DNA of 64,000 nucleotides. Source: Bacillus horti (lineage in GTDB: Bacteria > Bacillota > Bacilli > Caldalkalibacillales > JCM-10596). Both the position numbers and the translations under genes were made by a program. Below the pieces are notes generated by a model. It was not told the origin of the DNA and did not search any database. It was given only the letters and a program-made list of their open reading frames with translations. Shown here piece after piece: positions 8,894-17,551 of the stretch. The stretch's first letter is position 1; each line of letters starts with the position of its first letter. The stretch lies in NCBI RefSeq assembly GCF_030813115.1, contig NZ_JAUSTY010000004.1, forward strand, positions 62,001-126,000, written 5' to 3'.

Positions 8894-9601
8894 ATGATCA
8901 TTGTTATTGGCTTGGTTATGGGCGCTATATTTATAAGCTTTATTTTCTTTGATATGTTCACTGTGTTTATGAATAAAAGAGTGAGTCAGACAAGTGCTGA
9001 TGCGGCTGTGTTAGGTGCTGTACAAGAAATTAAAACAGTCTATGAAGAAAGCTTGACGGAGCAGCTTAAGACCGAAATGGAAGAGCTTGAAGAAAAGGTA
9101 GAGGAACGACTTGAAGAAATTCTCGCTATCATTGGAGACGATGAAGGGGATGATGAAGAAAGCAATGAGGATCCGCCTTATGATACAGATGACAAGGATG
9201 AGTTAATCAAATTGATTCTTGAGGACATGGACGTACCTGAGGAGCTTCATTGCTACTTTGAAAGTCCAAGATGCCAATTAAATGCAAATGCTGCATTAGC
9301 CTATTTCTTTGAGGATATCGGGACGACCAGTCGGGTCTGTCAAGCGATCGGCTCTAACTGGAGTCGTGTTGAGCAGGCTGCTCAATACTATGCCACCAAA
9401 AATGGGGCACAGGATGAAGTTGAACTCATTTTTCCATATAGAGATCAGTTTGCTATCTATGCTGCTGTATATACCGAGGCTTCCTTTGTAACGGTGGATG
9501 ATGCTAGCTTCGGAGCGGGTGCTCGAAATGTGGAAGCCGCTGCTGCAGCAAATATTGTTTTTCCTGAGGGACTAACGTTTGTTTTAGGCTCTTGTAGGTG
9601 A
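8894..9601 (+). CDS. TadG-like membrane-anchored protein
   Basis: 235 residues from ATG 8894 with a single N-terminal membrane segment (1-24) followed by the TadG/Flp-associated phrase SQTSADAAVLGAVQEIK, then a strongly acidic coiled segment (about 45-100, many Glu and Asp) and a globular part containing four cysteines. TadG-type proteins lie outside the membrane and are needed for pilus integrity. The start is uncertain: ATG 8894 has the imperfect site AAGGCGG, but the same frame is open back to 8852 and those codons spell KNQKGG, like the leaders of the two pilins just upstream; an ATA at 8858 sits 10 bases after GAAGGAG. The true protein could therefore be 12 residues longer. Confidence 0.8.
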   Translation: MIIVIGLVMGAIFISFIFFDMFTVFMNKRVSQTSADAAVLGAVQEIKTVYEESLTEQLKTEMEELEEKVEERLEEILAIIGDDEGDDEESNEDPPYDTDDKDELIKLILEDMDVPEELHCYFESPRCQLNANAALAYFFEDIGTTSRVCQAIGSNWSRVEQAAQYYATKNGAQDEVELIFPYRDQFAIYAAVYTEASFVTVDDASFGAGARNVEAAAAANIVFPEGLTFVLGSCR

Positions 9602-9666
9602 ATAAATATCTTCAACAGATTTATATATAGCTCAAAATTACTTAAAAATACTGAAGGGAGAGTTCA

Positions 9667-11400
9667 ATGAGTAATCGAATGAATAAAGAAAACAACAAAA
9701 TAGCCTTGAAATTACAACGATACTCAAAGGATGATCAAATCGTGCACCAAGCAGGATACAATAGAGAGGCGTTGAATGGGCTTTACCGCTTCATTATGCT
9801 CTCTATGATTCTGCTAGTTCTCATTGCTTCTTTGGTTAGCACTCTTCCTTCAACTACATATGCAGTTGAATTACCAACAGACTTTATTTTTGATTACGAT
9901 TACCCACCACACCTGATTCCTAGGGAAATTGATATACCTAATTGGGGTGGTGGTGGCCCAGGAGGTTCAAGCTGGTGGGATAGATTTACTGGCTGGCTAG
10001 GATCTGGAGCTAACTGGTTAGGTGATCAGTTTAGTAGCTTTGGAGGCTGGATTGCAGATGGTTGGAATTCTTTTTGGAGCAGCGTTTCTGGATGGTGGGA
10101 TGGCTTATCTGATTCAACTCAGGGACTAATCCTTGGAATATTAGTAGGGCTAGGTGTCGCCATTCTTGTCGTCATTGTTGGTTTATTGATCCTAAAATTA
10201 GGACTTGTACTTGTCATTGTCGCTGCAATAGCAGCCGTAGTGGCAGCTGCTATTTATGGATTTATGGTTGGGGCAGAGAATTTCAGTTTCCTTGAAGCTG
10301 CATTATATGCGGTAGCTGGTGTTCTTGCCGTTATAAGTGTGGTAAAGCTTGGAGGTATCCTTGCAGGAACGTTTGCTTTTCTTCGCACAGGATTGCCATT
10401 ACTATCAGCTCCATTAAAGGGTTTTTTCTCAGTTGCAGGTTTGGCTTTTCGTTCATTCTTTACTAAACTAGGAGGAGCTGCACTTGGGTTCCTGACGCGT
10501 ATGGGTGGAGCACTGAAAGGTATGTTTACTGCCTTGGGACTAGGGAAGGCGCCGTTGATACGTGGAATGGTAGGTGCATGGCAAGCTATTGCAGGAAATA
10601 TGCGTCTTGCCTGGATGGCATTCCGTACAGGAAGTTGGTCTGTCCTTTTTGGAGCAGTGGGTAATGCATTTAGAATGGCAGCAAGCCAGTTGTTCTCAGG
10701 CCTAAGGATAGCTGCCAGTAGAATATGGGCTGGAGCGATGGGTACAGGTGGGCTGCGTGCTGCTTTCCAAACGGCTTGGAGTGCTGGTGGGGCATTAATG
10801 CATGGAATTCGTGCAGCTTTTAGCACATTGGGAAGAGGTTTAAGTATAGCTGCATCTCGATTCAGCTCTTTATTTGCTGGTACAGCAGCAAGCGCTTGGG
10901 CGCCAGCCCTAAAAGGAATAACACAATTTTTTCAAGCATGGGGAATTTGGACAGGTGTGAATTTAATGACCTCTGTATTCTTTGATTATATTACTGGAGG
11001 AGACATTAACATAGGGCAATCTTTCAAAACTGCACTAATAGGTGGAGGAATTGCGGGACTCCTGTTACCATCTAGTCGTTTTGCTACCATGCTGGCAACT
11101 ACTCAATCACGCTTATCTGCTACTGGGTTCGGTGTATCTGTTGCTTCTATAGCTGGTATAGGAAATGTGTTTGGAACATGGTGGGCAACTGGAAGTGTCT
11201 CTATCTATGATTTTTATGTTGGTTTTGGTGTAGGTTCAACTTTATTTGCTTTTAATATTTTTGGTGGAAATTTCTTGTCTAGTTTAACAACTGCAACCGC
11301 TACTGCGTTTGATGCTGTAGTGACAAAACCTTTAGAGAATCTGTTCAATTCAATAAAAGACTTTTTTAAAGGAGATAGTGCCACTTCTGGAGAAAAATGA
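9667..11400 (+). CDS. Large Trp/Gly/Ala-rich membrane protein of unknown function, end of Tad island
   Basis: 577 residues that I do not recognise as a known family. In order: a hydrophilic N-terminus (1-38), a hydrophobic segment (about 41-60) that could be a signal anchor, a Gly-rich and Trp-rich stretch (about 97-150) with ten tryptophans spaced as in amphipathic repeats (SSWWDRF, FSSFGGWI, VSGWWDGL), a long hydrophobic block (about 153-205), then many Gly/Ala-rich helices with glycine-zipper spacing to about 440. The C-terminal part has FDYITGGDINIGQSFKTALI followed by GGGIAG, which resembles the linker ahead of toxin domains in polymorphic toxins, but no toxin domain follows. Ribosome site AAGGGAG. 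The adjacent array of small membrane proteins suggests an effector with protectors; a structural role is the alternative. Confidence 0.8.
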   Translation: MSNRMNKENNKIALKLQRYSKDDQIVHQAGYNREALNGLYRFIMLSMILLVLIASLVSTLPSTTYAVELPTDFIFDYDYPPHLIPREIDIPNWGGGGPGGSSWWDRFTGWLGSGANWLGDQFSSFGGWIADGWNSFWSSVSGWWDGLSDSTQGLILGILVGLGVAILVVIVGLLILKLGLVLVIVAAIAAVVAAAIYGFMVGAENFSFLEAALYAVAGVLAVISVVKLGGILAGTFAFLRTGLPLLSAPLKGFFSVAGLAFRSFFTKLGGAALGFLTRMGGALKGMFTALGLGKAPLIRGMVGAWQAIAGNMRLAWMAFRTGSWSVLFGAVGNAFRMAASQLFSGLRIAASRIWAGAMGTGGLRAAFQTAWSAGGALMHGIRAAFSTLGRGLSIAASRFSSLFAGTAASAWAPALKGITQFFQAWGIWTGVNLMTSVFFDYITGGDINIGQSFKTALIGGGIAGLLLPSSRFATMLATTQSRLSATGFGVSVASIAGIGNVFGTWWATGSVSIYDFYVGFGVGSTLFAFNIFGGNFLSSLTTATATAFDAVVTKPLENLFNSIKDFFKGDSATSGEK

Positions 11401-11419
11401 TGATTTGAGGGGTGTAGAT

Positions 11420-11764
11420 ATGGGTTTTAGAAAAGTGAAGCAGTATTGGAAAGAAGATAAAAGAGGAAGCTTGACAGCCTATTGCTTTTTTATGGCACTC
11501 CTTTCCTTTACTCCATTCTTTGCTCTCATTATGTATTTTGGTTATAGTGATGGGATTATTTATCAAGATCAAATACCAGCGTTTGTGAGATATATTATTT
11601 TTCCTTTGTCCTTTCCATTAGTTATTATATTTGGTGTCCTTGCTTTTACTGGGCTCTATGCTCAAATATACAATAAGAAGCTAAGCAAGCATTCTCTTAT
11701 TGTAGGAATCTTTATTTTTTTAATTATGATATCCACCATTATAATACCTAGAATGTTGAGCTGA
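11420..11764 (+). CDS. Small three-helix membrane protein, array member A
   Basis: 114 residues from ATG 11420 (GAGGGG about 8 bases upstream); the frame extends 14 codons further into the end of the previous gene but without a ribosome site. Conserved basic N-terminus FRKVKQYWKEDKRG, a first membrane helix, the motif FGYSDGIIY, a second helix ending FTGLYAQIY, a basic loop NKKLSKHS and a third helix. It is clearly related to the proteins at 11835, 12190 and 12719. No known family recognised. Position directly behind the large membrane protein suggests a partner or immunity role; this is inference. Confidence 0.8.
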   Translation: MGFRKVKQYWKEDKRGSLTAYCFFMALLSFTPFFALIMYFGYSDGIIYQDQIPAFVRYIIFPLSFPLVIIFGVLAFTGLYAQIYNKKLSKHSLIVGIFIFLIMISTIIIPRMLS

Positions 11765-11834
11765 GGTTTTGCCTATTCAGATTTGAGAATTGGTTATGAG
11801 GTTTAAGAATAATTAATTTTTTCAGGGTGCAGAA

Positions 11835-12167
11835 ATGGTACATAAAAAAATCAAGAAATTTTGGGACAATAATGATGGAAAGAAGCTATCTACTTTTTCC
11901 TTTTTTATGATGGTTGTGTCTATGACACCCTTTGCTATTTTAGCGTTTTATTTCGGCTATATTGATGGAAGTATTTATTATGATAGGCTGCCATGGTCTG
12001 TCATGTATATTTTGTTACCAGTATCTATGACTATCTTTACATTTTTTTTGGTTCTTACACTTACTGGGCTGTATGCTCAAGTGTATAAAAAGAAGCTATC
12101 AATGCATAGCATCCTAGTTGGAATAATTATGGTAGTTATTATGTACTTAATCAATTTCTTACGCTGA
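11835..12167 (+). CDS. Small three-helix membrane protein, array member B
   Basis: 110 residues. Same pattern as its neighbour: KKIKKFWDNN, then FFMMVVSMTPFAILAFYFGY, the motif IDGSIYYDRLPW, the second helix ending LTGLYAQVYKKKL and a third helix. The conserved DG..Y motif lies at the predicted outer end of helix 1. Starts at ATG 11835 behind AGGGTG. Separated by 70 bases from the first member, with no terminator between them. Confidence 0.8.
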   Translation: MVHKKIKKFWDNNDGKKLSTFSFFMMVVSMTPFAILAFYFGYIDGSIYYDRLPWSVMYILLPVSMTIFTFFLVLTLTGLYAQVYKKKLSMHSILVGIIMVVIMYLINFLR

Positions 12168-12189
12168 GACCATAAAAGAGAGAGTAGGT

Positions 12190-12632
12190 ATGTTTTTACG
12201 AAAAGTAAAGAAGTATTGGAAGGAAGATAAAAGAGGGAAATTAACAGCATACAGCTTTTTTATGGCATTTCTCTCTTTTGCACCATTCTTTACTCTCATT
12301 ATGTATATGTCAATTCTCCCCTCAGAAGCAAGTTCTAATCTTTACACTATTACTACACTTTGCGTATGTTGATGGAAGTATCTACAAGAATTTTAGTTAA
12401 TTGTATAAATGAGAGGGATGACATGGTAGTAAGGGAACAAGTACCTTGGTTTGTAACGTATATAATCTTACCATTAACAATTCCTTTTACTACTTTTTTC
12501 TCTGTACTTGCTTTAATTGGACTTTATGCTCAAATTTATAAAAAAGAATTAAACAAAAGTAGTGTCATTGGTGGAATTGTACTATTCTTAATTTTATTAC
12601 TGACTATTATTATCCCAAGAATTTATAAGTAA
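12190..12632 (+). pseudogene. Array member C, broken by frameshifts
   Basis: The first 40 codons (FLRKVKKYWKEDKRG to the end of helix 1) match array member A closely, then the frame runs to a stop at 12372. The expected middle motif reappears in a second frame (FAYVDGSIY at 12359-12385, stop at 12398), and the rest (VPWFVTYI, then IGLYAQIYKKEL and the third helix) is in a third frame ending at 12632. An extra stretch of about 45 bases lies before the motif. Two frame changes plus an insertion mean no complete family protein can be made. The alternative, two separate short proteins, is less likely because the motif between them is in neither frame. Confidence 0.75.
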
Positions 12633-12718
12633 TTATAATTTAACTTATTATTCCATTTGGATGTATGGGTATTACTTGAGTTAATAAATGATTACACATC
12701 AGTATAGGAGGCTACTAC

Positions 12719-13039
12719 ATGATACTAAAAAAAATTAAGAAATACTGGGATGGTGATCAACCTCGCGAGCTTACTAAATTTAGTGTGGTCATGACGCTGA
12801 TTTGTATAGCTCCATACTTTCTCATGATGCTCATATTCAATGGCTTTGAAAATCCTGAACAAGTTCCAACGGTATTAGGTTTTGTAGTGCAGGCTTTTAG
12901 CACCATTACTGCTTGTGCATTCGGTGTTTTCGCTTTAACTGGAATTTATGCGATGATGGCAAAAAGAAAATTAGAAAATAATACTTTTTTTGTAGGGTTA
13001 GTATCCTTGTTGATCGTATTGTTTATCATTACTAGGTAG
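12719..13039 (+). CDS. Small three-helix membrane protein, array member D
   Basis: 106 residues, the most divergent member. It keeps the basic start LKKIKKYWDGDQ, the segment RELTKFSVVMTLICIAPYF, the proline before helix 2 (QVPTVLGFV), the LTGIYAMMAKRKLENN loop and the third helix, but has lost the DG..Y motif (NGFENPEQ instead). Good AGGAGG site 8 bases before the ATG. Last member of the array and last gene of the island. Confidence 0.78.
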   Translation: MILKKIKKYWDGDQPRELTKFSVVMTLICIAPYFLMMLIFNGFENPEQVPTVLGFVVQAFSTITACAFGVFALTGIYAMMAKRKLENNTFFVGLVSLLIVLFIITR

Positions 13040-13151
13040 TATCAGTTGTTTTAAGGGTTTTTATTAGAGTGTGATACACTAATAGAGTAACTGAGAACTA
13101 AATGAGAACTATTTGATATATGGCAAAGCATTTTTAGTGGGGTGGAAAAAA

Positions 13152-14108
13152 TTGTACATAGTATCTACAGCAAAGTTAAGTGATAAACATCAAGCTAACC
13201 TAGAAAGAGAGTTTCCTAGTAGCACTTTTGTTTTTTATGATCATATGAAGCAGGTTCCCGCGGATGTGCTGGCTCAGGTGGAGGTGCTGGTGACGTATGG
13301 TGAAGATATTACTCCTGAAACAGTTGAACAAATGCCGTCTTTAAAGTGGGTGCAGGTGCTTAGTGCAGGACTAGAGCTTATTCCATTTTCGGAGCTTGAA
13401 GCAAAACAGGTTGTCCTTACTAATGCCAGAGGAATTCATCGGATTCAAATGTCTGAGTATACATTAGGTATGATTCTGCAATTGGCTAGGAAGGGCTACG
13501 AGTTCTATGATCAGCAAAAAAAGGGGATCTGGAATCGCTCACTTCGAGTAAATGAGATACATGGAGCAACTTTGGGAATCCTAGGACTGGGAGCAATTGG
13601 TCAAGAGATTGCAAGGAAAGCAAAGGCCTTTGATATGAAGGTTATTGGTTTACGTAGAAGTACGGATCAGGCATCATTGGATTACGTAGACGAGCTTATC
13701 CCTTCGGAACAGAAAAGCAGGATATTTGAAGAAAGTGATTATGTGGTGGTTATTTTACCGCATACTTCTAGTACAGAGCATTTTATCAGTGAGAAGGAAT
13801 TAGCTCAAATGAAGGAATCAGCCTACCTAATTAATATTGCAAGAGGCAAAGTAGTTGATGAGAAAGCTCTTATTCAAGCGCTAGAGCAGAAAAAGATCGC
13901 TGGTGCAGTGTTAGATGTATTTGATGAAGAGCCTTTGCCAGAAGAACATCCACTATGGAATATAGACAATACTATTCTCACTCCCCATGTTTCTGGTCGT
14001 TCGCCTATGTACATGACCAGGGCGTTAGACATTTTTACACATAACCTTAAGCTGTATCCAAATAAAGCTGATATGATAAACCTTATACCGATGCAACGAG
14101 GGTATTAA
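13152..14108 (+). CDS. D-2-hydroxyacid dehydrogenase
   Basis: NAD(P)-dependent reductase of 2-oxoacids to D-2-hydroxyacids, or the reverse. 319 residues from TTG 13152, chosen because GTGGGGTGG ends 6 bases upstream; the frame also opens further upstream at 13113 without a site. Catalytic domain, Rossmann motif GLGAIGQEIA, then NIARGKVVDEKAL (catalytic Arg), DVFDEEPLPEEHPLW (catalytic Glu region) and LTPHVSGRSP (catalytic His). The substrate cannot be told from sequence. Stands alone, closed by a terminator. Confidence 0.9.
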   Translation: MYIVSTAKLSDKHQANLEREFPSSTFVFYDHMKQVPADVLAQVEVLVTYGEDITPETVEQMPSLKWVQVLSAGLELIPFSELEAKQVVLTNARGIHRIQMSEYTLGMILQLARKGYEFYDQQKKGIWNRSLRVNEIHGATLGILGLGAIGQEIARKAKAFDMKVIGLRRSTDQASLDYVDELIPSEQKSRIFEESDYVVVILPHTSSTEHFISEKELAQMKESAYLINIARGKVVDEKALIQALEQKKIAGAVLDVFDEEPLPEEHPLWNIDNTILTPHVSGRSPMYMTRALDIFTHNLKLYPNKADMINLIPMQRGY

Positions 14109-14120
14109 ATGCAAAAGCTA

Positions 14121-14161
14121 AGCACCGAAAGTATCATGAATACTTCGGTGCTTTTTCTTTT
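14121..14161 (+). terminator. Intrinsic terminator after hydroxyacid dehydrogenase
   Basis: Stem AGCACCGAAAGTAT with ATACTTCGGTGCT (one bulged A), loop CATGA, followed by TTTTCTTTT. Begins 12 bases after the stop codon. Confidence 0.88.
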
Positions 14162-14242
14162 GTGCCTTAGTTTGTCATAAAATAACTAAAAATTTAAGCA
14201 AAAACATCTTGAAATGAGCAGAGATAATAGGTATACTTACAA

Positions 14243-14257
14243 TGATAATGATTCTCA
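14243..14257. promoter_or_regulatory. Fur box upstream of siderophore permease operon
   Basis: TGATAATGATTCTCA matches the 7-1-7 Bacillus Fur box TGATAATNATTATCA at all but one defined position. About 110 bases upstream of the first permease gene, so the operon is expected to be repressed when iron is plentiful. Confidence 0.82.
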
Positions 14258-14354
14258 ATGTCAAATTTTCTCCGATAGATGAACTAACCGTTGAATTTAT
14301 TACACTTCATAGATGTTGTGTAACAGATGGGCAACAGAAGGATTAGATGAACGT

Positions 14355-15428
14355 ATGTCGAGTCAAGAATCAAAAACGAATCAAGAATTAAGTGATCAAA
14401 ATAAACAGGTCAAAAAGGAAGTGAAGCTACGCTCACGCCCGCTGATAGCTACAATAATTTTAATTGTAGGCTCAGTAGCCTTAGCCCTAAGTCTAGGACT
14501 ATCTATTTCTGTAGGTGCGGCAGATATTGATTTTGGAACAGTTTGGGAGGGTGTCTTTCAATTCAACCCTAATGAAACGGCTCACCAAATTATCCAAGAG
14601 CTGAGAATGCCTCGTGCTCTAGCAGCTGCATTAATCGGTGCTTTTCTAGCCGTATCCGGAGCTATCATGCAAGGGATGACACGTAATCCCTTAGCTTCAC
14701 CGTCCATCATGGGAGTTACGGACGGATCAGCGTTTGCGATTGCGATTGCCTTTGCTTTTTTCCCTGGAACCTCGTATGTTGGTTTACTTATGTGGTCCTT
14801 TGTTGGAGCAGGTCTTGGTACTCTTCTTGTATTCGCCATCGGCTCATTTTCCAAAACAGGATTAACTCCAGTTAAGCTAGCTTTAGCTGGAGCAGCTGTG
14901 GGGGCTTTACTGAGCTCACTTTCCTCAGCTATCGCTATCCGCTTCGATGTGGCACAGGATATTAGCTTCTGGTATGCAGGAGGCGTTGCTGGGACGAAAT
15001 GGGTTAGTATTCAGCTTATTGTTCCCGTGGCTATTGTCGGTCTAATCCTTGCCTTTATACTAGCCAGATCTGTTACCGTGTTAAGCTTAGGTGAAGATGT
15101 AGCTAAAGGACTAGGTCAGCGTACCGTTTGGGTGAAGATCATTGGTACGATTGTGGTTTTACTTTTAACTGGTGCTGCAGTTTCCGTTGCAGGTCGGGTT
15201 GGATTTATTGGTTTGGTTATTCCACATATCACTAGATTTTTAGTCGGAGTGGATTATCGTTGGATTATTCCTAACGCTGCTATCTTAGGTGGCCTGCTAT
15301 TGGTTTTAGCAGATGTAGGGGCTAGGATGGTGAACGCTCCTTTTGAAACACCTGTGGGAGCCATTACGGCGGCAATAGGTGTACCCTTTTTCCTTTACTT
15401 AGCAAGACGTGAAGGGAGGGGCTTATAG
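14355..15428 (+). CDS. Iron-siderophore ABC permease (FecCD family), subunit 1
   Basis: 357 residues from ATG 14355; GAAGGA lies 12 bases upstream, a little far, and the frame extends to ATG 14313 without any ribosome site. The hydrophilic N-terminus (about 35 residues) is followed by nine or ten membrane segments and the BtuC/FecCD signatures GAFLAVSGAIMQGMTRNPLA, GRVGFIGLVIPH and PVGAITAAIGVPFFLYL. It forms a heterodimer with the next product. The Fur box upstream and the FecE-type ATPase downstream make ferric-siderophore uptake the likely role. No binding protein is encoded in this operon. Confidence 0.92.
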   Translation: MSSQESKTNQELSDQNKQVKKEVKLRSRPLIATIILIVGSVALALSLGLSISVGAADIDFGTVWEGVFQFNPNETAHQIIQELRMPRALAAALIGAFLAVSGAIMQGMTRNPLASPSIMGVTDGSAFAIAIAFAFFPGTSYVGLLMWSFVGAGLGTLLVFAIGSFSKTGLTPVKLALAGAAVGALLSSLSSAIAIRFDVAQDISFWYAGGVAGTKWVSIQLIVPVAIVGLILAFILARSVTVLSLGEDVAKGLGQRTVWVKIIGTIVVLLLTGAAVSVAGRVGFIGLVIPHITRFLVGVDYRWIIPNAAILGGLLLVLADVGARMVNAPFETPVGAITAAIGVPFFLYLARREGRGL

Positions 15429-16448
15429 ATGCAGCATTTGAAACAGAAGAGTAAAAATCCAGTCTTGATTATGGTGACTTTATTTGTCCTGATTGTGATT
15501 ACTTTTTTTATAAGCCTTAATCTAGGAGTTATTCGTATTCCTCCTATTGATGTGTTGAAAACCTTTTTAGGGCAAGGTACAGATAGAGATCAGCTAGTAT
15601 TGTTTGATTTTCGTTTACCTAGAATGGTGATATCGATTCTAATTGGAGCAGGTTTGGCTGTTTCAGGTGTTATTCTACAAGGGATATCACGTAATGGTCT
15701 TGCTGATCCAGGGATTTTAGGAATTAATGCAGGTGCAGGGTTAGCGGTTGTTTTATTTATTTACTTTTTCCAAGGTAGCTTGACTGGACTAGGCACTCTT
15801 TCCATCTTTATTATGCCGTTCTTTGCTTTAGCTGGTGCTACCTTAGCGGCGGTCCTGATTTACGTCCTTGCTTGGAAAGATGGTGTAACACCTGTCCGTC
15901 TTATACTAGTTGGGATTGGGATCAACGCAGCATTTGGTGCAGCCTTGATTATCTTCCAATTGAAGATGAATCCTAGGGACTTTATGCAGGCAACGATTTG
16001 GTTAGCAGGGAGTATATGGGGAACGAATTGGAAGTTTGTTTTTGCTACATTGCCATGGATTTTAATCCTTATTCCGATAACCTTACTTAAAGCAAGATAT
16101 TTAAATGTACTTAACTTGGGAGATCAGACGGCAACTGGTTTGGGGACAGCCGTTGAAAAGGAAAGACGAACCCTTCTTTTACTTGCTGTTGCTTTAGCAG
16201 GTTCTTGTGTAGCTGTCGGAGGGGGAATATCCTTCTTAGGATTAGTAGCTCCCCATTTAGCTAGGAGGCTTGTTGGACCAAAGCATCAGCTTCTTATTCC
16301 TACCGCTGTACTTGTAGGAGCACTTTTATTACTTGCTGCTGATGCGATTGCCAAAAATCTGTTGAGTCCAGCAGAAATACCAGTTGGAATTGTTGTTTCC
16401 GTATTAGGCGCTCCGTATTTTATCTATTTATTAATGAAAGCAAACTAG
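15429..16448 (+). CDS. Iron-siderophore ABC permease (FecCD family), subunit 2
   Basis: 339 residues, the partner permease. Signatures GAGLAVSGVILQGISRNGLA, GGISFLGLVAPHLAR and PVGIVVSVLGAPYFIYL correspond point by point to those of subunit 1. The ATG follows the previous stop directly, with AAGGGAGG 8 bases upstream inside the preceding gene. As for its partner, the specificity depends on a lipoprotein that must be encoded elsewhere. Confidence 0.92.
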   Translation: MQHLKQKSKNPVLIMVTLFVLIVITFFISLNLGVIRIPPIDVLKTFLGQGTDRDQLVLFDFRLPRMVISILIGAGLAVSGVILQGISRNGLADPGILGINAGAGLAVVLFIYFFQGSLTGLGTLSIFIMPFFALAGATLAAVLIYVLAWKDGVTPVRLILVGIGINAAFGAALIIFQLKMNPRDFMQATIWLAGSIWGTNWKFVFATLPWILILIPITLLKARYLNVLNLGDQTATGLGTAVEKERRTLLLLAVALAGSCVAVGGGISFLGLVAPHLARRLVGPKHQLLIPTAVLVGALLLLAADAIAKNLLSPAEIPVGIVVSVLGAPYFIYLLMKAN

Positions 16449-16461
16449 AGGAGGAAAAAGC

Positions 16462-17295
16462 ATGGTCACTTTAACGACAGAAAAGCTAGGCATTGCTTAT
16501 GGTGAAAGAGATATTGTGAAGGACCTTAACCTTAAAATTCCAGAGGGTAAAGTTACTACAATTATTGGTCCTAACGGCTGCGGAAAGTCTACGATTCTAA
16601 AGACTATGGCCCGTATTCTACAAGCGAAGACGGGAGTGGTTTATCTAGATGGTAAGGCCATTCACAAGGAGTCTACAAAGGAAATCGCTAAGAAAATGGC
16701 CATTCTACCCCAAACACCTGAAGCCCCTAGTGGTTTAACGGTGACCGAGCTAGTTTCCTATGGTCGTTTTCCTCATCAACGAGGCTTTGGTAAGCTGACA
16801 GCAGAAGACAAAGATATTGTCCGTTGGGCGTTAGATGTTACGGGGATGACCGAATTTCATGATCGCACAATTGATGCGTTATCTGGTGGTCAGCGTCAGC
16901 GCGTCTGGATTGCGATGTCCTTGGCTCAGGAAACGGATTTACTTTTGTTAGATGAGCCTACAACATACTTAGATTTAGCTCACCAGCTTGAGATTTTACA
17001 GCTTCTTGAGCGTTTAAATCAAGAGCAGAAAAGAACGATAGTCATGGTTATTCATGACCTGAATCATGCCGCGCGCTTTGCTCATCATATGGTGGCAATT
17101 AACGGTGGTAATATTGTCAAGGAAGGATCGCCAAGCGAGGTTATGACCTGCTCTGTATTACAAAAGGTATTTAATATTGATGCGGAGATCGTAACAGATC
17201 CTAGAACACAGAAGCCAGTTTGCATTACGTATGACTTACTTGGAAAATGCCCGGTGATGCAGGATCATCCATTAGGTCTAGCGAAGGCTCTTTAA
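16462..17295 (+). CDS. Siderophore ABC transporter ATP-binding protein (FecE/YusV type)
   Basis: 277 residues. Walker A GPNGCGKST, signature LSGGQRQRVWIAMSLAQ, Walker B LLLLDEPTTYLDL and switch histidine in VIHDLNHAARF. The C-terminal extension with TYDLLGKCPVMQ is found in YusV-like ATPases, which in Bacillus subtilis serve several siderophore permeases; shared use with other permeases is therefore possible here too. Ribosome site GAGGAGG. Last gene of the iron operon, followed by a terminator. Confidence 0.9.
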   Translation: MVTLTTEKLGIAYGERDIVKDLNLKIPEGKVTTIIGPNGCGKSTILKTMARILQAKTGVVYLDGKAIHKESTKEIAKKMAILPQTPEAPSGLTVTELVSYGRFPHQRGFGKLTAEDKDIVRWALDVTGMTEFHDRTIDALSGGQRQRVWIAMSLAQETDLLLLDEPTTYLDLAHQLEILQLLERLNQEQKRTIVMVIHDLNHAARFAHHMVAINGGNIVKEGSPSEVMTCSVLQKVFNIDAEIVTDPRTQKPVCITYDLLGKCPVMQDHPLGLAKAL

Positions 17296-17392
17296 TATTG
17301 TAGTTCTATTTAGGCATGAGCTTGTCCTATAAGTTATATGCACAACTTTCTCTAGTTCAAAGAAGCTAAGCCTATGTGCTTTATGAGATTTA

Positions 17393-17438
17393 AAACCTCT
17401 ATTTTCCCCAATGCGTGTGGAGAGATAGAGGTTTTTTG
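17393..17438 (+). terminator. Intrinsic terminator after siderophore operon
   Basis: AAACCTCTAT pairs with ATAGAGGTTT across a 22-base loop and is followed by TTTTTT. The loop is long but the stem is perfect. Confidence 0.7.
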
Positions 17439-17551
17439 TAGTACTTGAAAGTATAGAATTGATACAATGTTTTGCTTTTGAAAAAAACGTTACTTTTTTG
17501 ATACAGTACCGTAAGATAAGAAGATGAGCAAATTATTGAGGAGGGAAGTAT

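Noticed and set aside
10254-10826. 190-codon minus-strand frame opposite the large membrane protein
   Set aside because: Rich in Ala/Pro/Arg as expected from the complement of Gly/Ala codons; no ribosome site and no recognisable features.
13061-13085. Imperfect hairpin TATTAG..AGTGT-GAT-ACACT-AATA before the hydroxyacid dehydrogenase
   Set aside because: Two-base bulge and no T-tract; not enough to call a terminator or operator.
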